Source: Terriglobia bacterium (GTDB taxonomy: Bacteria; Acidobacteriota; Terriglobia; Bryobacterales; Bryobacteraceae). From it: DNA of 64,000 bases. Where the stretch lies: positions 1-64,000 of the forward strand of contig JAJPHN010000032.1 in NCBI GenBank assembly GCA_021325235.1, given 5' to 3'. Under the pieces are notes generated by a model, which made no database searches, had not been told where the DNA came from, and saw only the letters and a program-made list of their open reading frames with translations. Of the stretch, positions 9,477-17,151 are shown in pieces. A program made the position numbers and the translations under genes. Positions within the stretch are counted from its first letter, which is position 1. The number at the start of each line of letters is the position of its first letter.

Positions 9477-9512
9477 GCCGATAAGAAAGACCGCTCGGTT
9501 TATCTTATCGGC
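9477..9512 (-). promoter_or_regulatory. Hairpin abutting the MBOAT start codon
   Basis: A 10-bp perfect inverted repeat, GCCGATAAGA (9477-9486) with TCTTATCGGC (9503-9512). Between its arms lies a second small inverted repeat (ACCG, 2-nt loop, CGGT). In the MBOAT transcript the structure would end 1 nt before the AUG, so it could hold down or gate translation. There is no T-tract on the minus strand and no ORF end beside it, so a terminator role is less likely. Confidence 0.5.
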
Positions 9513-9605
9513 AGATTGGGCCCGGAATCTAGTAGTATTTACAGGATTTATCCGGGTAGGAAAAATGGTAGGAAGTCAGGCCCGGGGTAATACTCAGGAG
9601 GATAT

Positions 9606-9632
9606 AGCTCGCCGGAGTGGGACCGGCGAGCT
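9606..9632 (-). terminator. Hairpin downstream of the DUF892 gene
   Basis: A perfect 10-bp stem, AGCTCGCCGG / CCGGCGAGCT, with a 7-nt loop, 20 nt past the DUF892 stop codon. Its position fits a transcript end, but the minus-strand continuation (TATATCCTCC) has no run of T, so it is a weak candidate for an intrinsic terminator. Confidence 0.4.
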
Positions 9633-9651
9633 GTGAATTGTGACAAGTGGG

Positions 9652-10170
9652 TTAACGGGCGCTGGAGGCAGCCTGCGCGTTGACAGATGATTCGGCGATG
9701 GTGGTGAGCTTCTTGTCGGCGGCGGCCTCTTCGTTGAGCGTTTGCTGAAGAAGGTTGGCGGCCTGGGTGAGGCCAAGGCGCTGGGCGAATGTTCGAGCGC
9801 TGCCATAGCCCGACATCTCATAGTGTTCGACCCGTTGCGCAGCCGCAATAATGGCCGCGTCCTTCACTTCGGGATCACCTTTGGCGCCGAGGACCTCTTC
9901 GCCTTCCTCGATCAGACCTTTCATCGCTTCGCAGGTTTCGCGCTTCGGCTCGACACCCAACTCACGGAAGATCGTCTCGAGACGCGAGACGTGGCCCTGC
10001 GTTTCGGTCAGATGCTGCTCAATTGCGTTCCGCAGTTGCGATGAGTTGGCGGCCTGAGCCATTTTGGGCAGGGCCTTGGTCAGCCGGTTCTCGGCGTCGT
10101 ACAGATCTTCAATCTGGTTGACGAACAGGTCTTTCAACGAGTTCAGTTCGACCGATGAAAAAAGTGGCAT
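9652..10170 (-). CDS. DUF892 ferritin-like protein (YciE/YciF type)
   Basis: A 172-residue helical protein of the DUF892 family, linked in enterobacteria to stress response. It begins with LKDLFVNQIEDLYDAENRL and carries the metal-type helix residues EQHLTETQGHVSRLE and QRVEHYEMSGYG expected for a ferritin-like four-helix bundle. It faces a divergent histone-like gene across 218 bp. Family assignment is secure, biochemical role is not known. Confidence 0.92.
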   Translation of the reverse strand: MPLFSSVELNSLKDLFVNQIEDLYDAENRLTKALPKMAQAANSSQLRNAIEQHLTETQGHVSRLETIFRELGVEPKRETCEAMKGLIEEGEEVLGAKGDPEVKDAAIIAAAQRVEHYEMSGYGSARTFAQRLGLTQAANLLQQTLNEEAAADKKLTTIAESSVNAQAASSAR

Positions 10171-10388
10171 GTGTTGGCTCCTTCATTCCTGGCAGACGCG
10201 GATGCGCGCTGGGAACACTTGTGAGACTCGGCGTGTTGTGCGATGTTTCAATCAGAGGACGGGCACGAATCGATAGCAGAATCTGCCGCGGTCACCGCAA
10301 ATTTTGCCAGTGGATTGAAGTTGGCTGCGCGAGCGGGCTGGCTTGACTGCTGGTATGGTAATTGCAAACCTCTGGAGAGGGAGAATCA

Positions 10389-11075
10389 ATGGCAAGCACA
10401 ACTTCAAACATCACGAAAGATCACGACGAGATCAGGCGCTGGGCAGAAGAGCGCGGCGGCAAGCCGGCGCACGTGGCGAAGACTGGCTCGTCGGACGACG
10501 TTGGCATATTGCGAATCGAGTTTCCGGGAGCCCCCGGCAGCAAGGATGAAAACCTGCAGGAGCTGTCGTGGGAGGAGTTCTTTGAAAAGTTCGACGAGCG
10601 TGGGCTGGCGCTGCTCTATCAGGAAGAGACCGCAGAGGGCGCCAAGAGCAACTTCAACAAGCTGGTGAGCGCGGAGACGGCCGAAGCAGAAAGCGGAACG
10701 AGCCGGGGCGGGAACCGGAAGAGCTCCGGCAAGAAAGCGAGTTCGGCACGCAACGGCGGATCGCGGAGCGCTGCGGCCAGGAAGTCACCTGCGAAGAGGA
10801 GCGCTACGAAGGCGGCTTCAAAGGGCAGCGCGAAGAAGGCGGTGAAGAAGAGCGCGGCCAAGAAGAGTACGGCCAAGAAGAGCGCGGCGAAGACGGGGCG
10901 ATCCGCTGGGGCAAGGAAGGCTGCACCGGCTAAGAAGTCCGCAACGAAGAAGTCCGCTGCCAAGAAGACGGTGGCGAAGAAGACGGCGGGACGAACGAGC
11001 TCTCGTGCATCCGGGGCGAAGCGCGGCGCTGCCAAGAAAACGGCCAAGAAGACGGGCGCGCGCAAACGCCGTTGA
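10389..11075 (+). CDS. Small acidic domain fused to a histone H1-like lysine/alanine tail
   Basis: A 228-residue protein in two parts. Residues 1-95 form an acidic domain (DHDEIRRWAEERGGKPA, then SWEEFFEKFDERGLALLY) known from many short hypothetical proteins. Residues 105-228 are a basic tail of repeated AAKK/SAKK/TAKK units ending KRR, as in bacterial H1-like DNA-binding tails. The start at 10389 has a good GGAGAGGGA site 6 nt upstream. No membrane segment. The tail suggests binding to DNA or another polyanion, and the N-terminal domain has no firm function. Confidence 0.75.
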   Translation: MASTTSNITKDHDEIRRWAEERGGKPAHVAKTGSSDDVGILRIEFPGAPGSKDENLQELSWEEFFEKFDERGLALLYQEETAEGAKSNFNKLVSAETAEAESGTSRGGNRKSSGKKASSARNGGSRSAAARKSPAKRSATKAASKGSAKKAVKKSAAKKSTAKKSAAKTGRSAGARKAAPAKKSATKKSAAKKTVAKKTAGRTSSRASGAKRGAAKKTAKKTGARKRR

Positions 11076-11135
11076 TCGGGTGTTCGGGATCGGCACCGCA
11101 CGTTTGGTGGGGTGCAAACCGAGGCGAGGTCAGAC

Positions 11136-11606
11136 ATGGCGCGGACTGCTGACACTGTTCGCAAATTTCCGACGGTGCCGCTTATCTGCGGTGCCGTCGC
11201 GCTGGTGTGTCTGATTTTCGCCGGGATTTACTTTTCACGGCCGAGCCGTCAGGAGAGCCCGGAGCAGGCGAGCGCGGAAGCCAAAGCGTATCTGCCGAAT
11301 CTGGCGCTCAGCGATGTGTCGATACAGGCCAGTGAAAACTTCATGAAGCAGCAGGTGGTGGAGGTGAAAGGCAACATCGCCAACAACGGCCCCAAGACGC
11401 TGCGCTCGATCGAGGTGTATTGCATCTTCTCCGACACGAGCGGGCATGAAATTTACCGGGAGCGGCTGCCGATTCTGAGCGCGAAAGAGGCGCCGCTTGG
11501 TCCCGGTGAGAAACGTCCGTTCCGGCTGCCGTTTGACGCGCTGCCGGACGGATGGAATCAGGCGATGCCGCGGCTGGTGATTGCGCAGATCCGGTTCGCG
11601 GATTGA
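11136..11606 (+). CDS. Membrane-anchored hypothetical protein, DUF2393-like
   Basis: A 156-residue protein with one N-terminal membrane segment (about 12-31) and an extracytoplasmic beta-rich domain. The pattern VVEVKGNIANNGPKTLRSIEV followed later by PLGPGEKRPFRLPF resembles the DUF2393/FxLYD-type domains found in acidobacteria. The ATG at 11136 follows a GAGG site. The next gene, a receiver protein, begins 14 nt after the stop, so the two are probably co-transcribed. Confidence 0.65.
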   Translation: MARTADTVRKFPTVPLICGAVALVCLIFAGIYFSRPSRQESPEQASAEAKAYLPNLALSDVSIQASENFMKQQVVEVKGNIANNGPKTLRSIEVYCIFSDTSGHEIYRERLPILSAKEAPLGPGEKRPFRLPFDALPDGWNQAMPRLVIAQIRFAD

Positions 11607-11620
11607 CGGTTACGCGAAGT

Positions 11621-11992
11621 ATGCGCATTCTGCTGGTGGAAGACGATCCGGAGCAGCTCGCGATTCGCGAGATGCTGGTGGCGCATTTCGGATTCGAGGC
11701 GGTGGCGGTGCAGAGCGTGGAAGAAGCGCTCGCGGCCGCCCGTGCTCAGGAGCTCGATTACGCACTGATCGATTTGCGGCTGCCCGAGGAAAGCGCCGGG
11801 TTGCGGCTCCTACGCGAGCTTAGAAAGATCCAGCCAGGGCTGCGGGTTTCTGTGTTGACGGGGGGGAGCCTGGAGAAGCTGGAACGGCTGCCGGAACGCG
11901 CACTCATCGAGGAGGTACATGGGAAAGGCCAGTCCTCACTTTCGGTGCTTCTCAGAAGGCTGCAGGCCCAGTTCCGAGCAGTTACACATTAA
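11621..11992 (+). CDS. Single-domain response regulator (REC only)
   Basis: A 123-residue receiver protein with no output domain. The acidic pocket Glu7-Asp8-Asp9, phosphoacceptor Asp51 (LIDLRLP), Thr80 and Lys102 are all in place, so it should be phosphorylatable. No kinase is adjacent. The two orphan histidine kinases in the window (23.4 and 38.7 kb) are possible but unproven partners. The start was set at the ATG before RILLVEDD. Confidence 0.85.
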   Translation: MRILLVEDDPEQLAIREMLVAHFGFEAVAVQSVEEALAAARAQELDYALIDLRLPEESAGLRLLRELRKIQPGLRVSVLTGGSLEKLERLPERALIEEVHGKGQSSLSVLLRRLQAQFRAVTH

Positions 11993-12094
11993 ACATTATT
12001 CAGTCTGTGACAATTACTATGCAACGTGCGTCACAATAGACAAGCGTGGCTTCCTAGTTTGAAGCACGCCAACCAACAGGAGATGAAACGAAAC

Positions 12095-12274
12095 ATGAAG
12101 AAACTGACCGTATCGGCTCTCGCTCTCGGCTTTGTCCTTTCGACTGGGATGTTCGCTCAGAACACGAGCAGCACCACCAGCAGCACGGAAAGCTCGACCG
12201 GGAAGCACCACAAGAAGCACTCGAAGAAGAAGACCGAGAGCTCGACCACATCGACGACCTCGACGACCAAGTAA
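12095..12274 (+). CDS. Small secreted Ser/Thr/Lys-rich protein
   Basis: A 59-residue protein: a clear signal peptide (MKKLTVSALALGFVLSTGMFA, cleaved after AQ or FA), then a low-complexity mature part of Ser/Thr with a central HHKKHSKKK cluster. An AGGAG site lies 12 nt upstream, and an alternative ATG at 12083 sits right behind that site. A hairpin terminator follows. Function unknown. Short proteins of this kind are common in acidobacteria. Confidence 0.6.
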   Translation: MKKLTVSALALGFVLSTGMFAQNTSSTTSSTESSTGKHHKKHSKKKTESSTTSTTSTTK

Positions 12275-12313
12275 GGTCCTCTTCAGGCCGTGCTTTGGCA
12301 CGGATGAAAACGG

Positions 12314-12356
12314 CAGGCGGCTTCCTCATCGCTCCGGACGCCGCCTGTTTCGTTTT
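12314..12356 (+). terminator. Intrinsic terminator after the small secreted protein
   Basis: Stem CAGGCGGC (12314-12321) with GCCGCCTG (12340-12347), followed by TTTCGTTTT. A second short hairpin, CCGTGC/GCACGG (12288-12303), lies just before it. The T-rich tail overlaps the stop codon of the convergent gene. Confidence 0.7.
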
Positions 12357-12918
12357 AGCGTTTGTGAGAGCGGCTGGCGATGACTTCGGGCGCTTCGGTG
12401 GAAACGATCCAGGTTCCTTCAACAACTCGCTTGTCGATAGACGTGACAAGAATTTCGAGCGCGCCTTTTTCCTTGCCGAGAGCGATCCACACGGGGACGT
12501 TCAGACGCAGATGCCGATGCGAGAAAGAGCGGCGGCCGGATAACACGGTGAAATCATACAGGCCGCGACGTGGGTCGGTTTTCGTCAGGCGCACACGAAT
12601 GGGGCCAAGATTCACGGCATTGCCACGTTCCAGACGGAACGAGGCGCGGGATGCGGCTGGTTGGCTGGTATCGAGCCGAGGGTGGGACGGCGCAGCCGGT
12701 GCTGGCGATGCGGAAGAGGTAGCCAGATGCGGCGCTGCCTGATCGTGGACCATCACCTGCGTGTGCCCGTGATCGCGCAGAACGAGCACGAGAAAAGCAG
12801 CCGAGGCGCATAACACGGCCAGAGCGCCCGCTGCAAAGAGCAGCCGGCTGCGGCGCTTTGCTCCTGCGCGCTGCGGAGTGATCTCGACGGTTCGTTCCGC
12901 TTCTCGGGCCGCTGGCAT
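12355..12918 (-). CDS. Hypothetical single-pass membrane protein
   Basis: A 187-residue protein with a basic cytoplasmic N-terminus (ending GAKRRSR), one membrane segment (about 25-47), a Pro/Ala/Ser-rich linker and a C-terminal extracytoplasmic beta domain (about 100-180, including VRLTKTDPRRGLYDFTVL). I do not recognise the domain. It is convergent with the small secreted protein and divergent from the AsmA gene. Confidence 0.6.
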   Translation of the reverse strand: MPAAREAERTVEITPQRAGAKRRSRLLFAAGALAVLCASAAFLVLVLRDHGHTQVMVHDQAAPHLATSSASPAPAAPSHPRLDTSQPAASRASFRLERGNAVNLGPIRVRLTKTDPRRGLYDFTVLSGRRSFSHRHLRLNVPVWIALGKEKGALEILVTSIDKRVVEGTWIVSTEAPEVIASRSHKR

Positions 12919-13034
12919 CAGGTCTCGCTTATTTTCTCTCAGTCTTCAGGGTAGAAGTACGCCGGAATTTTTTCGCGTCGCGAAGCTTTTGTACGTTGCC
13001 GCGCGTCCAGATTCGGGCGTCTAATAACAAATAT

Positions 13035-15818
13035 ATGCGTACTCGCTACATCGTTGTTGCCGTACTCGCGATTGTGGTGCTGGTTGTGATTGTGCTGGCG
13101 GTGGTGGCCGGAAATGTGGACCGCTACCGGCCGCGGGTGCAAGCTGAACTGCAGCAGAAACTGGGGCGGCAAGTAACGGTCGGCCACCTGGGACTGCGGA
13201 TTTTCCCGTTGTCGATCCGAGCCGAAAACGTAACGGTAGCCGATGCGCCGGAGTTTTCCACGGGACGGCCGTTTGCAACGGCAAAGGTACTGTATGTCAG
13301 CGTGGGTTTGTTCTCGCTGCTGACGGGCAACCCGGAAGTGAAAGACCTGATACTCGATCAGCCACAGATCGAACTGGTGCGGAACAAGAGCGGGGTGTGG
13401 AACTTTTCGACTGTCGGGCAGAACAATGCGTCCAAGACAAACACGGGTTCGAACGGGGCTCTTTCGCTCAATGAGTTAAAGATCAATGACGGCGCGGTGG
13501 CGATCACGGATCAGCAAGCCAACGAGGCGCGCGCGGTTTACGATCACATCGATCTGAAGCTGACCGATTTCGGGCCCGGAAAGAAGTTCGGACTCGATAT
13601 CGCGGCGCATCTGCCGGGGCAGGGCAAAGAACTGCTGAGCTTTAAGGGAAACGCCGGGCCGCTGAACTCGGGCAATTCAGCAGCGACTCCGATTGACGGG
13701 CACATTTCGCTGCAGGAGGTGTCGCTGGCGGGCGCGAACCGTTTCGCGGCAGGTGCTCTTCCGCCCAACACGGACGGCGTGATCTCGGGCGATGCGGACG
13801 TAAGTTCACAAAATGAGCAGCTGTCGGCCAAAGGCGATTTGAAAGTTCAGAATGCTACGCTGCGCGGCGCGAAGCTCGACTTCCCGATGACCGCCAAGTA
13901 CGACCTGAGCATGAATCGCGCGCAGGATCTGATTCAGGTGCGGTCGGGGACGATTGATCTGGGATCGACTTCGTTCGCCGTTTCGGGAAACGTGAACGAC
14001 AAAGCGAAGCCCGCGATTCTCGATGTGCATCTGGCGACGAAGAACTCCTCGATCACGGAACTGGCGAAGCTGGCCGGAGCGTTCGGCGTGGCATTCAATC
14101 CGGCCTATCAGGTGAAAGGGTTTGTCACGGCGGATCTGGCGGCGAAGGGTCCGGCGAATTCGCCGCAATTGAGCGGCTCTATTCAGGGCAAGCAGATCGA
14201 GGCGAGCGGCGGTGAGATCAAGCAGCCGGTTTCGGTTCCCGACATCGATCTCGCGCTTTCGCCGGATGCGGTGAAGTCGAACAATTTCACGGCTACGAGC
14301 GGAAGCACGTCGGTTTCGGGTAACTTCACGCTCTCGCAATACACGACCAAGAACGTGAACGTGGATTCGACGCTTCAGACGCACGATGCCAATATCGCCG
14401 AGCTGCTCAACATTGCCAAAGCCTACGGGCTCGACCTGGCGAACGGCGCGAGCGGCACCGGCAAGCTGACGGCGAATATTCATGTGACCGGCCCGGTTTC
14501 GAACGCATCGGCATTGAACTACTCGGGGACGGCCAATATCTCGGCTGCGACGTTGACGACGCCCGAGCTAACGAAACCGGTCTCGATCAGCAGCGCCGAT
14601 GCGCAGTTCTCGCAGAATTCGATCGCGATTTCGAACCTGGCAGGTGGAGTCGGGTCGACGCATGTGAAGGGGAATTTGTCAGCGAAGAATTTCGCGGCGC
14701 CCGATCTGCAGTTCGCGCTCGCGGCAGACAAGATCGATGCGGATGAACTGGAATCGCTCCAGGCGAAGCAGCCGGCGGCTCAAAACAAAACGCCCGCGGC
14801 TGCGCATCCGGCCAGTAACGAGCCCGGCATGTTGTCGAAGATGACGGGTGCGGGTACGTTATCTGCGGGAACGGTCAAAGCGCAGGATTTTGTGCTGACG
14901 AACGCGAATGCGCATGTGAAGCTCGACCACGGCGTAATCACGCTCGCGCCGTTTACGACAAACATTTTTGGCGGAAGCGAGAACGGTACCATCACGCTCG
15001 ATACGCGGCCGGCGCGGCCGCTGTGCGCGGTGAATGCGAAGTTTTCGGGTGTGGATACGAACGCGTTGCTTTCGGCTGTGAGCACGGCGAAGAACACGTT
15101 GTATGGAAGCCTGGCAGCCGATACCAACCTTCGTTTCGCGCTCGTTTCGAGCAACGAGCTGCCGGCTACGCTGAATGGCACGCTCAGTTTCAATGTGACA
15201 AACGGGCAGTTGAAGAACGTGAATATCCTCAATGAGCTCGCCAAGGTGGGCAAATTCCTGGGCAGCGCTCCTACGCAAAGCGGCAACGAGACTGCCTTGC
15301 GCAAATTTTCCGGCACGCTCAATATCGTCAACGGCGTGGCATCGACGAATAATCTGACAGCGGTTCTCGATGCGGGCTCGCTGGCGGCCAATGGGACGCT
15401 GAACCTGGTGAATCAGGGCCTCGACCTGCACATGACGGCGGCGCTCGCGAGCTCAACGAGCCAGGCGGTGGGCGGGACGCATATCGGGGGATTTATGAAC
15501 ACGGCGCTGGCCAACAACAAAGGCGAGCTGGTGATTCCGGTGCTGGTGACCGGGACGATGGCGCATCCGACGTTCGCGCCCGATGCGGCGGCGCTGGCGA
15601 AGATGAAACTGAATAACCTGCTGCCGTCGGCGAGCAATCCGGGAAGTCTCGCGAGTTCGCTGCTGGGCGGGAAAGCGGGAGGCGCCGGCGGCGTGGTGAA
15701 CAGCCTGCTGGGCGGCCAGCAGCCACAAGGGAAAGCGGGACAAACGAATCAGCAGAATCCGCAGAATTCCATCAATTCGCTGCTGAATCAGTTCGGGAAG
15801 AAAAAGAAGAAGCAGTAG
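13035..15818 (+). CDS. AsmA family protein
   Basis: A 927-residue protein with one N-terminal membrane segment (about 5-24) and a very long periplasmic region. The AsmA N-terminus is clear: ELQQKLGRQVTVGHLGLRIF and later LILDQPQIELVRNKSGVWNF. The C-terminal AsmA region reads LNIVNGVASTNNLTAVLDAG. AsmA-like proteins are linked to outer-membrane lipid transport and assembly. The last 100 residues are low complexity (repeated SLLGG, Gly/Gln-rich) and end in KKKKKQ. The start was moved to the ATG before RTRYIVV, with no clear ribosome-binding site. Confidence 0.85.
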   Translation: MRTRYIVVAVLAIVVLVVIVLAVVAGNVDRYRPRVQAELQQKLGRQVTVGHLGLRIFPLSIRAENVTVADAPEFSTGRPFATAKVLYVSVGLFSLLTGNPEVKDLILDQPQIELVRNKSGVWNFSTVGQNNASKTNTGSNGALSLNELKINDGAVAITDQQANEARAVYDHIDLKLTDFGPGKKFGLDIAAHLPGQGKELLSFKGNAGPLNSGNSAATPIDGHISLQEVSLAGANRFAAGALPPNTDGVISGDADVSSQNEQLSAKGDLKVQNATLRGAKLDFPMTAKYDLSMNRAQDLIQVRSGTIDLGSTSFAVSGNVNDKAKPAILDVHLATKNSSITELAKLAGAFGVAFNPAYQVKGFVTADLAAKGPANSPQLSGSIQGKQIEASGGEIKQPVSVPDIDLALSPDAVKSNNFTATSGSTSVSGNFTLSQYTTKNVNVDSTLQTHDANIAELLNIAKAYGLDLANGASGTGKLTANIHVTGPVSNASALNYSGTANISAATLTTPELTKPVSISSADAQFSQNSIAISNLAGGVGSTHVKGNLSAKNFAAPDLQFALAADKIDADELESLQAKQPAAQNKTPAAAHPASNEPGMLSKMTGAGTLSAGTVKAQDFVLTNANAHVKLDHGVITLAPFTTNIFGGSENGTITLDTRPARPLCAVNAKFSGVDTNALLSAVSTAKNTLYGSLAADTNLRFALVSSNELPATLNGTLSFNVTNGQLKNVNILNELAKVGKFLGSAPTQSGNETALRKFSGTLNIVNGVASTNNLTAVLDAGSLAANGTLNLVNQGLDLHMTAALASSTSQAVGGTHIGGFMNTALANNKGELVIPVLVTGTMAHPTFAPDAAALAKMKLNNLLPSASNPGSLASSLLGGKAGGAGGVVNSLLGGQQPQGKAGQTNQQNPQNSINSLLNQFGKKKKKQ

Positions 15819-15846
15819 CGGCCGATTTACTTCGATAGGCTGGAAT

Positions 15847-16518
15847 TTGGCGACACTCGATGCTCCCGCTAAGACATCGGCGCGCTGGAGCCGGCTGGTG
15901 TGGGTTCCGACGCTTCTGCTGGTTCTGATTGGACTTGCGGCTGTCGCGCGGCGCTTGTTCGTGTTTGTAGAGCCACCGCGCGCACCGCGTTTTGCAGCGG
16001 GTGCGGCAGTGGATGCCACGTTTGCCACGCATCCGCTGCTCACACTGATTCACATTCTTCCGGCGGCACTGCTCATCGTGCTCATGACGATGCAGTTTGT
16101 GCCCGGCATTCGCGCACGGCATCTGGGGTGGCATCGCTGGTCGGGGCGGCTGATCATCGTTCTCGGGTTTGTGGTCGGTATCTCGGCGCTGGTGATGAGT
16201 TACAGCGTTCCGATCGGCGGAGCGAACGAGACGGCGGCGACGACCTTTTTCGCGGTATTGTTTTTGATTTTCTTGCTAGCCGGATTTCGCAGTGCGCAGA
16301 AGAGGCGAATCGTGCAACACCGGCAGTGGATGCTGCGGGCATTTGGGGTGGTTCTCGGAATCGCGACAACGCGGCCGATCATGGGCGCTTTCTTCGCGGC
16401 GCGCCGGTTCTCGCCCCACGAATTTTTCGGCATTGCCTTCTGGCTTGGATTCAGCACGACGCTGCTGGGCGCCGAGGCGTGGATTCATGTATCCGAGCGG
16501 CACAGTTTTCATGCCTGA
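15847..16518 (+). CDS. DUF2306 membrane protein
   Basis: A 223-residue membrane protein with about six transmembrane segments and the DUF2306 pattern: LIHILPAALLIVLMTMQF, then RHLGWHRWSGR, then QHRQWMLRAF, with conserved histidines suggesting heme or metal binding. The start is a TTG 28 nt after AsmA, with only a weak ribosome-binding site. It overlaps the next gene by 8 nt. Confidence 0.75.
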   Translation: MATLDAPAKTSARWSRLVWVPTLLLVLIGLAAVARRLFVFVEPPRAPRFAAGAAVDATFATHPLLTLIHILPAALLIVLMTMQFVPGIRARHLGWHRWSGRLIIVLGFVVGISALVMSYSVPIGGANETAATTFFAVLFLIFLLAGFRSAQKRRIVQHRQWMLRAFGVVLGIATTRPIMGAFFAARRFSPHEFFGIAFWLGFSTTLLGAEAWIHVSERHSFHA

Positions 16519-16831
16519 AGAGCGAGCTCTCACGGGCAAGCAGATCATCGCGCGGCTGTTGCGAAACACGCTGCTGACGATCGTGCTTTTACTCGCGGTT
16601 GTCTATGTCTGCGATTATCTGGTGCTGCGGATTCGGATTGCTATGGGCCGCACAGCTACGGGCAGCGTGACGGTGCGGCCGGTGTACGCGGTGCCGCAGA
16701 AAGATAAGAAAACCGAGTTCCTGGTGGGAGATCCCGTGCAGCAGAGCTGCGTGCATTCGATTTTTCCGCATATGGGCGATGCTCCCTGCTGGTACCTGGA
16801 GCGGCACACGGAACAGCGGATTGATATGTGA
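16511..16831 (+). CDS. Hypothetical small membrane protein
   Basis: A 106-residue protein with one membrane segment (about 18-38) and a soluble C-terminal domain holding two cysteines (QQSCVHSIF and APCWYLE). The ATG overlaps the DUF2306 stop region by 8 nt, so the two are translationally coupled and may work together. Not recognised. Confidence 0.6.
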   Translation: MPEERALTGKQIIARLLRNTLLTIVLLLAVVYVCDYLVLRIRIAMGRTATGSVTVRPVYAVPQKDKKTEFLVGDPVQQSCVHSIFPHMGDAPCWYLERHTEQRIDM

Positions 16832-16840
16832 TCGCGCTGT

Positions 16841-17088
16841 TCAGCTCGGGTGCGGGAACGCAGTCGCAATGTTTTCCCATATGAGCCAGTGTTCATTGAG
16901 CGGAACGGCGCCGAGCTTGCGTCCATGGCAACATAGAGCACGCGTGGAGCGAGCGCCTTTTGCGGATTGTGCTGGCCGGACATATAAGCCATGATGCGGG
17001 CGTGCCAGAAGTCTTCTGTCCCCAAACGTTCAGCGCGCAAGCGACTCATCCCTGGAACATCGGCCGTCGTCGCCTCCCGGAAATCCAT
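16841..17088 (-). pseudogene. Decayed GNAT acetyltransferase with internal deletion and frame change
   Basis: From the ATG at 17088 the first 50 or so codons read like the N-terminus of a GNAT acetyltransferase (DFREATTADVPGMSRLRAE and later APRVLYVA). At about 16920-16930 the sense moves to another frame, which reads KLGAVPLNEHWLIWENIATA and stops at 16841-16843, like the end of a GNAT. A complete GNAT needs about 150 residues, so roughly 70 codons including the acetyl-CoA loop are missing. The original frame runs on with unlikely sequence into the 106-aa gene. This remnant fills the only gap over 300 bp between intact genes. Confidence 0.65.
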
Positions 17089-17151
17089 TGACTTATCTAC
17101 GACATTCTACGGTCGAGAAAATTTCCACTGTTCCCTAGAATCGAAGTGAGC

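Noticed and set aside
9585-9605. AGGAGG site suggesting a missed gene on the plus strand
   Set aside because: It is followed by ATA TAG and then the DUF892 hairpin; no ORF starts there.
10820-11000. Short tandem repeats (GCCAAGAAG-type units) as CRISPR or VNTR
   Set aside because: They encode the AAKK tail in frame, vary in spacing and have no unique spacers.
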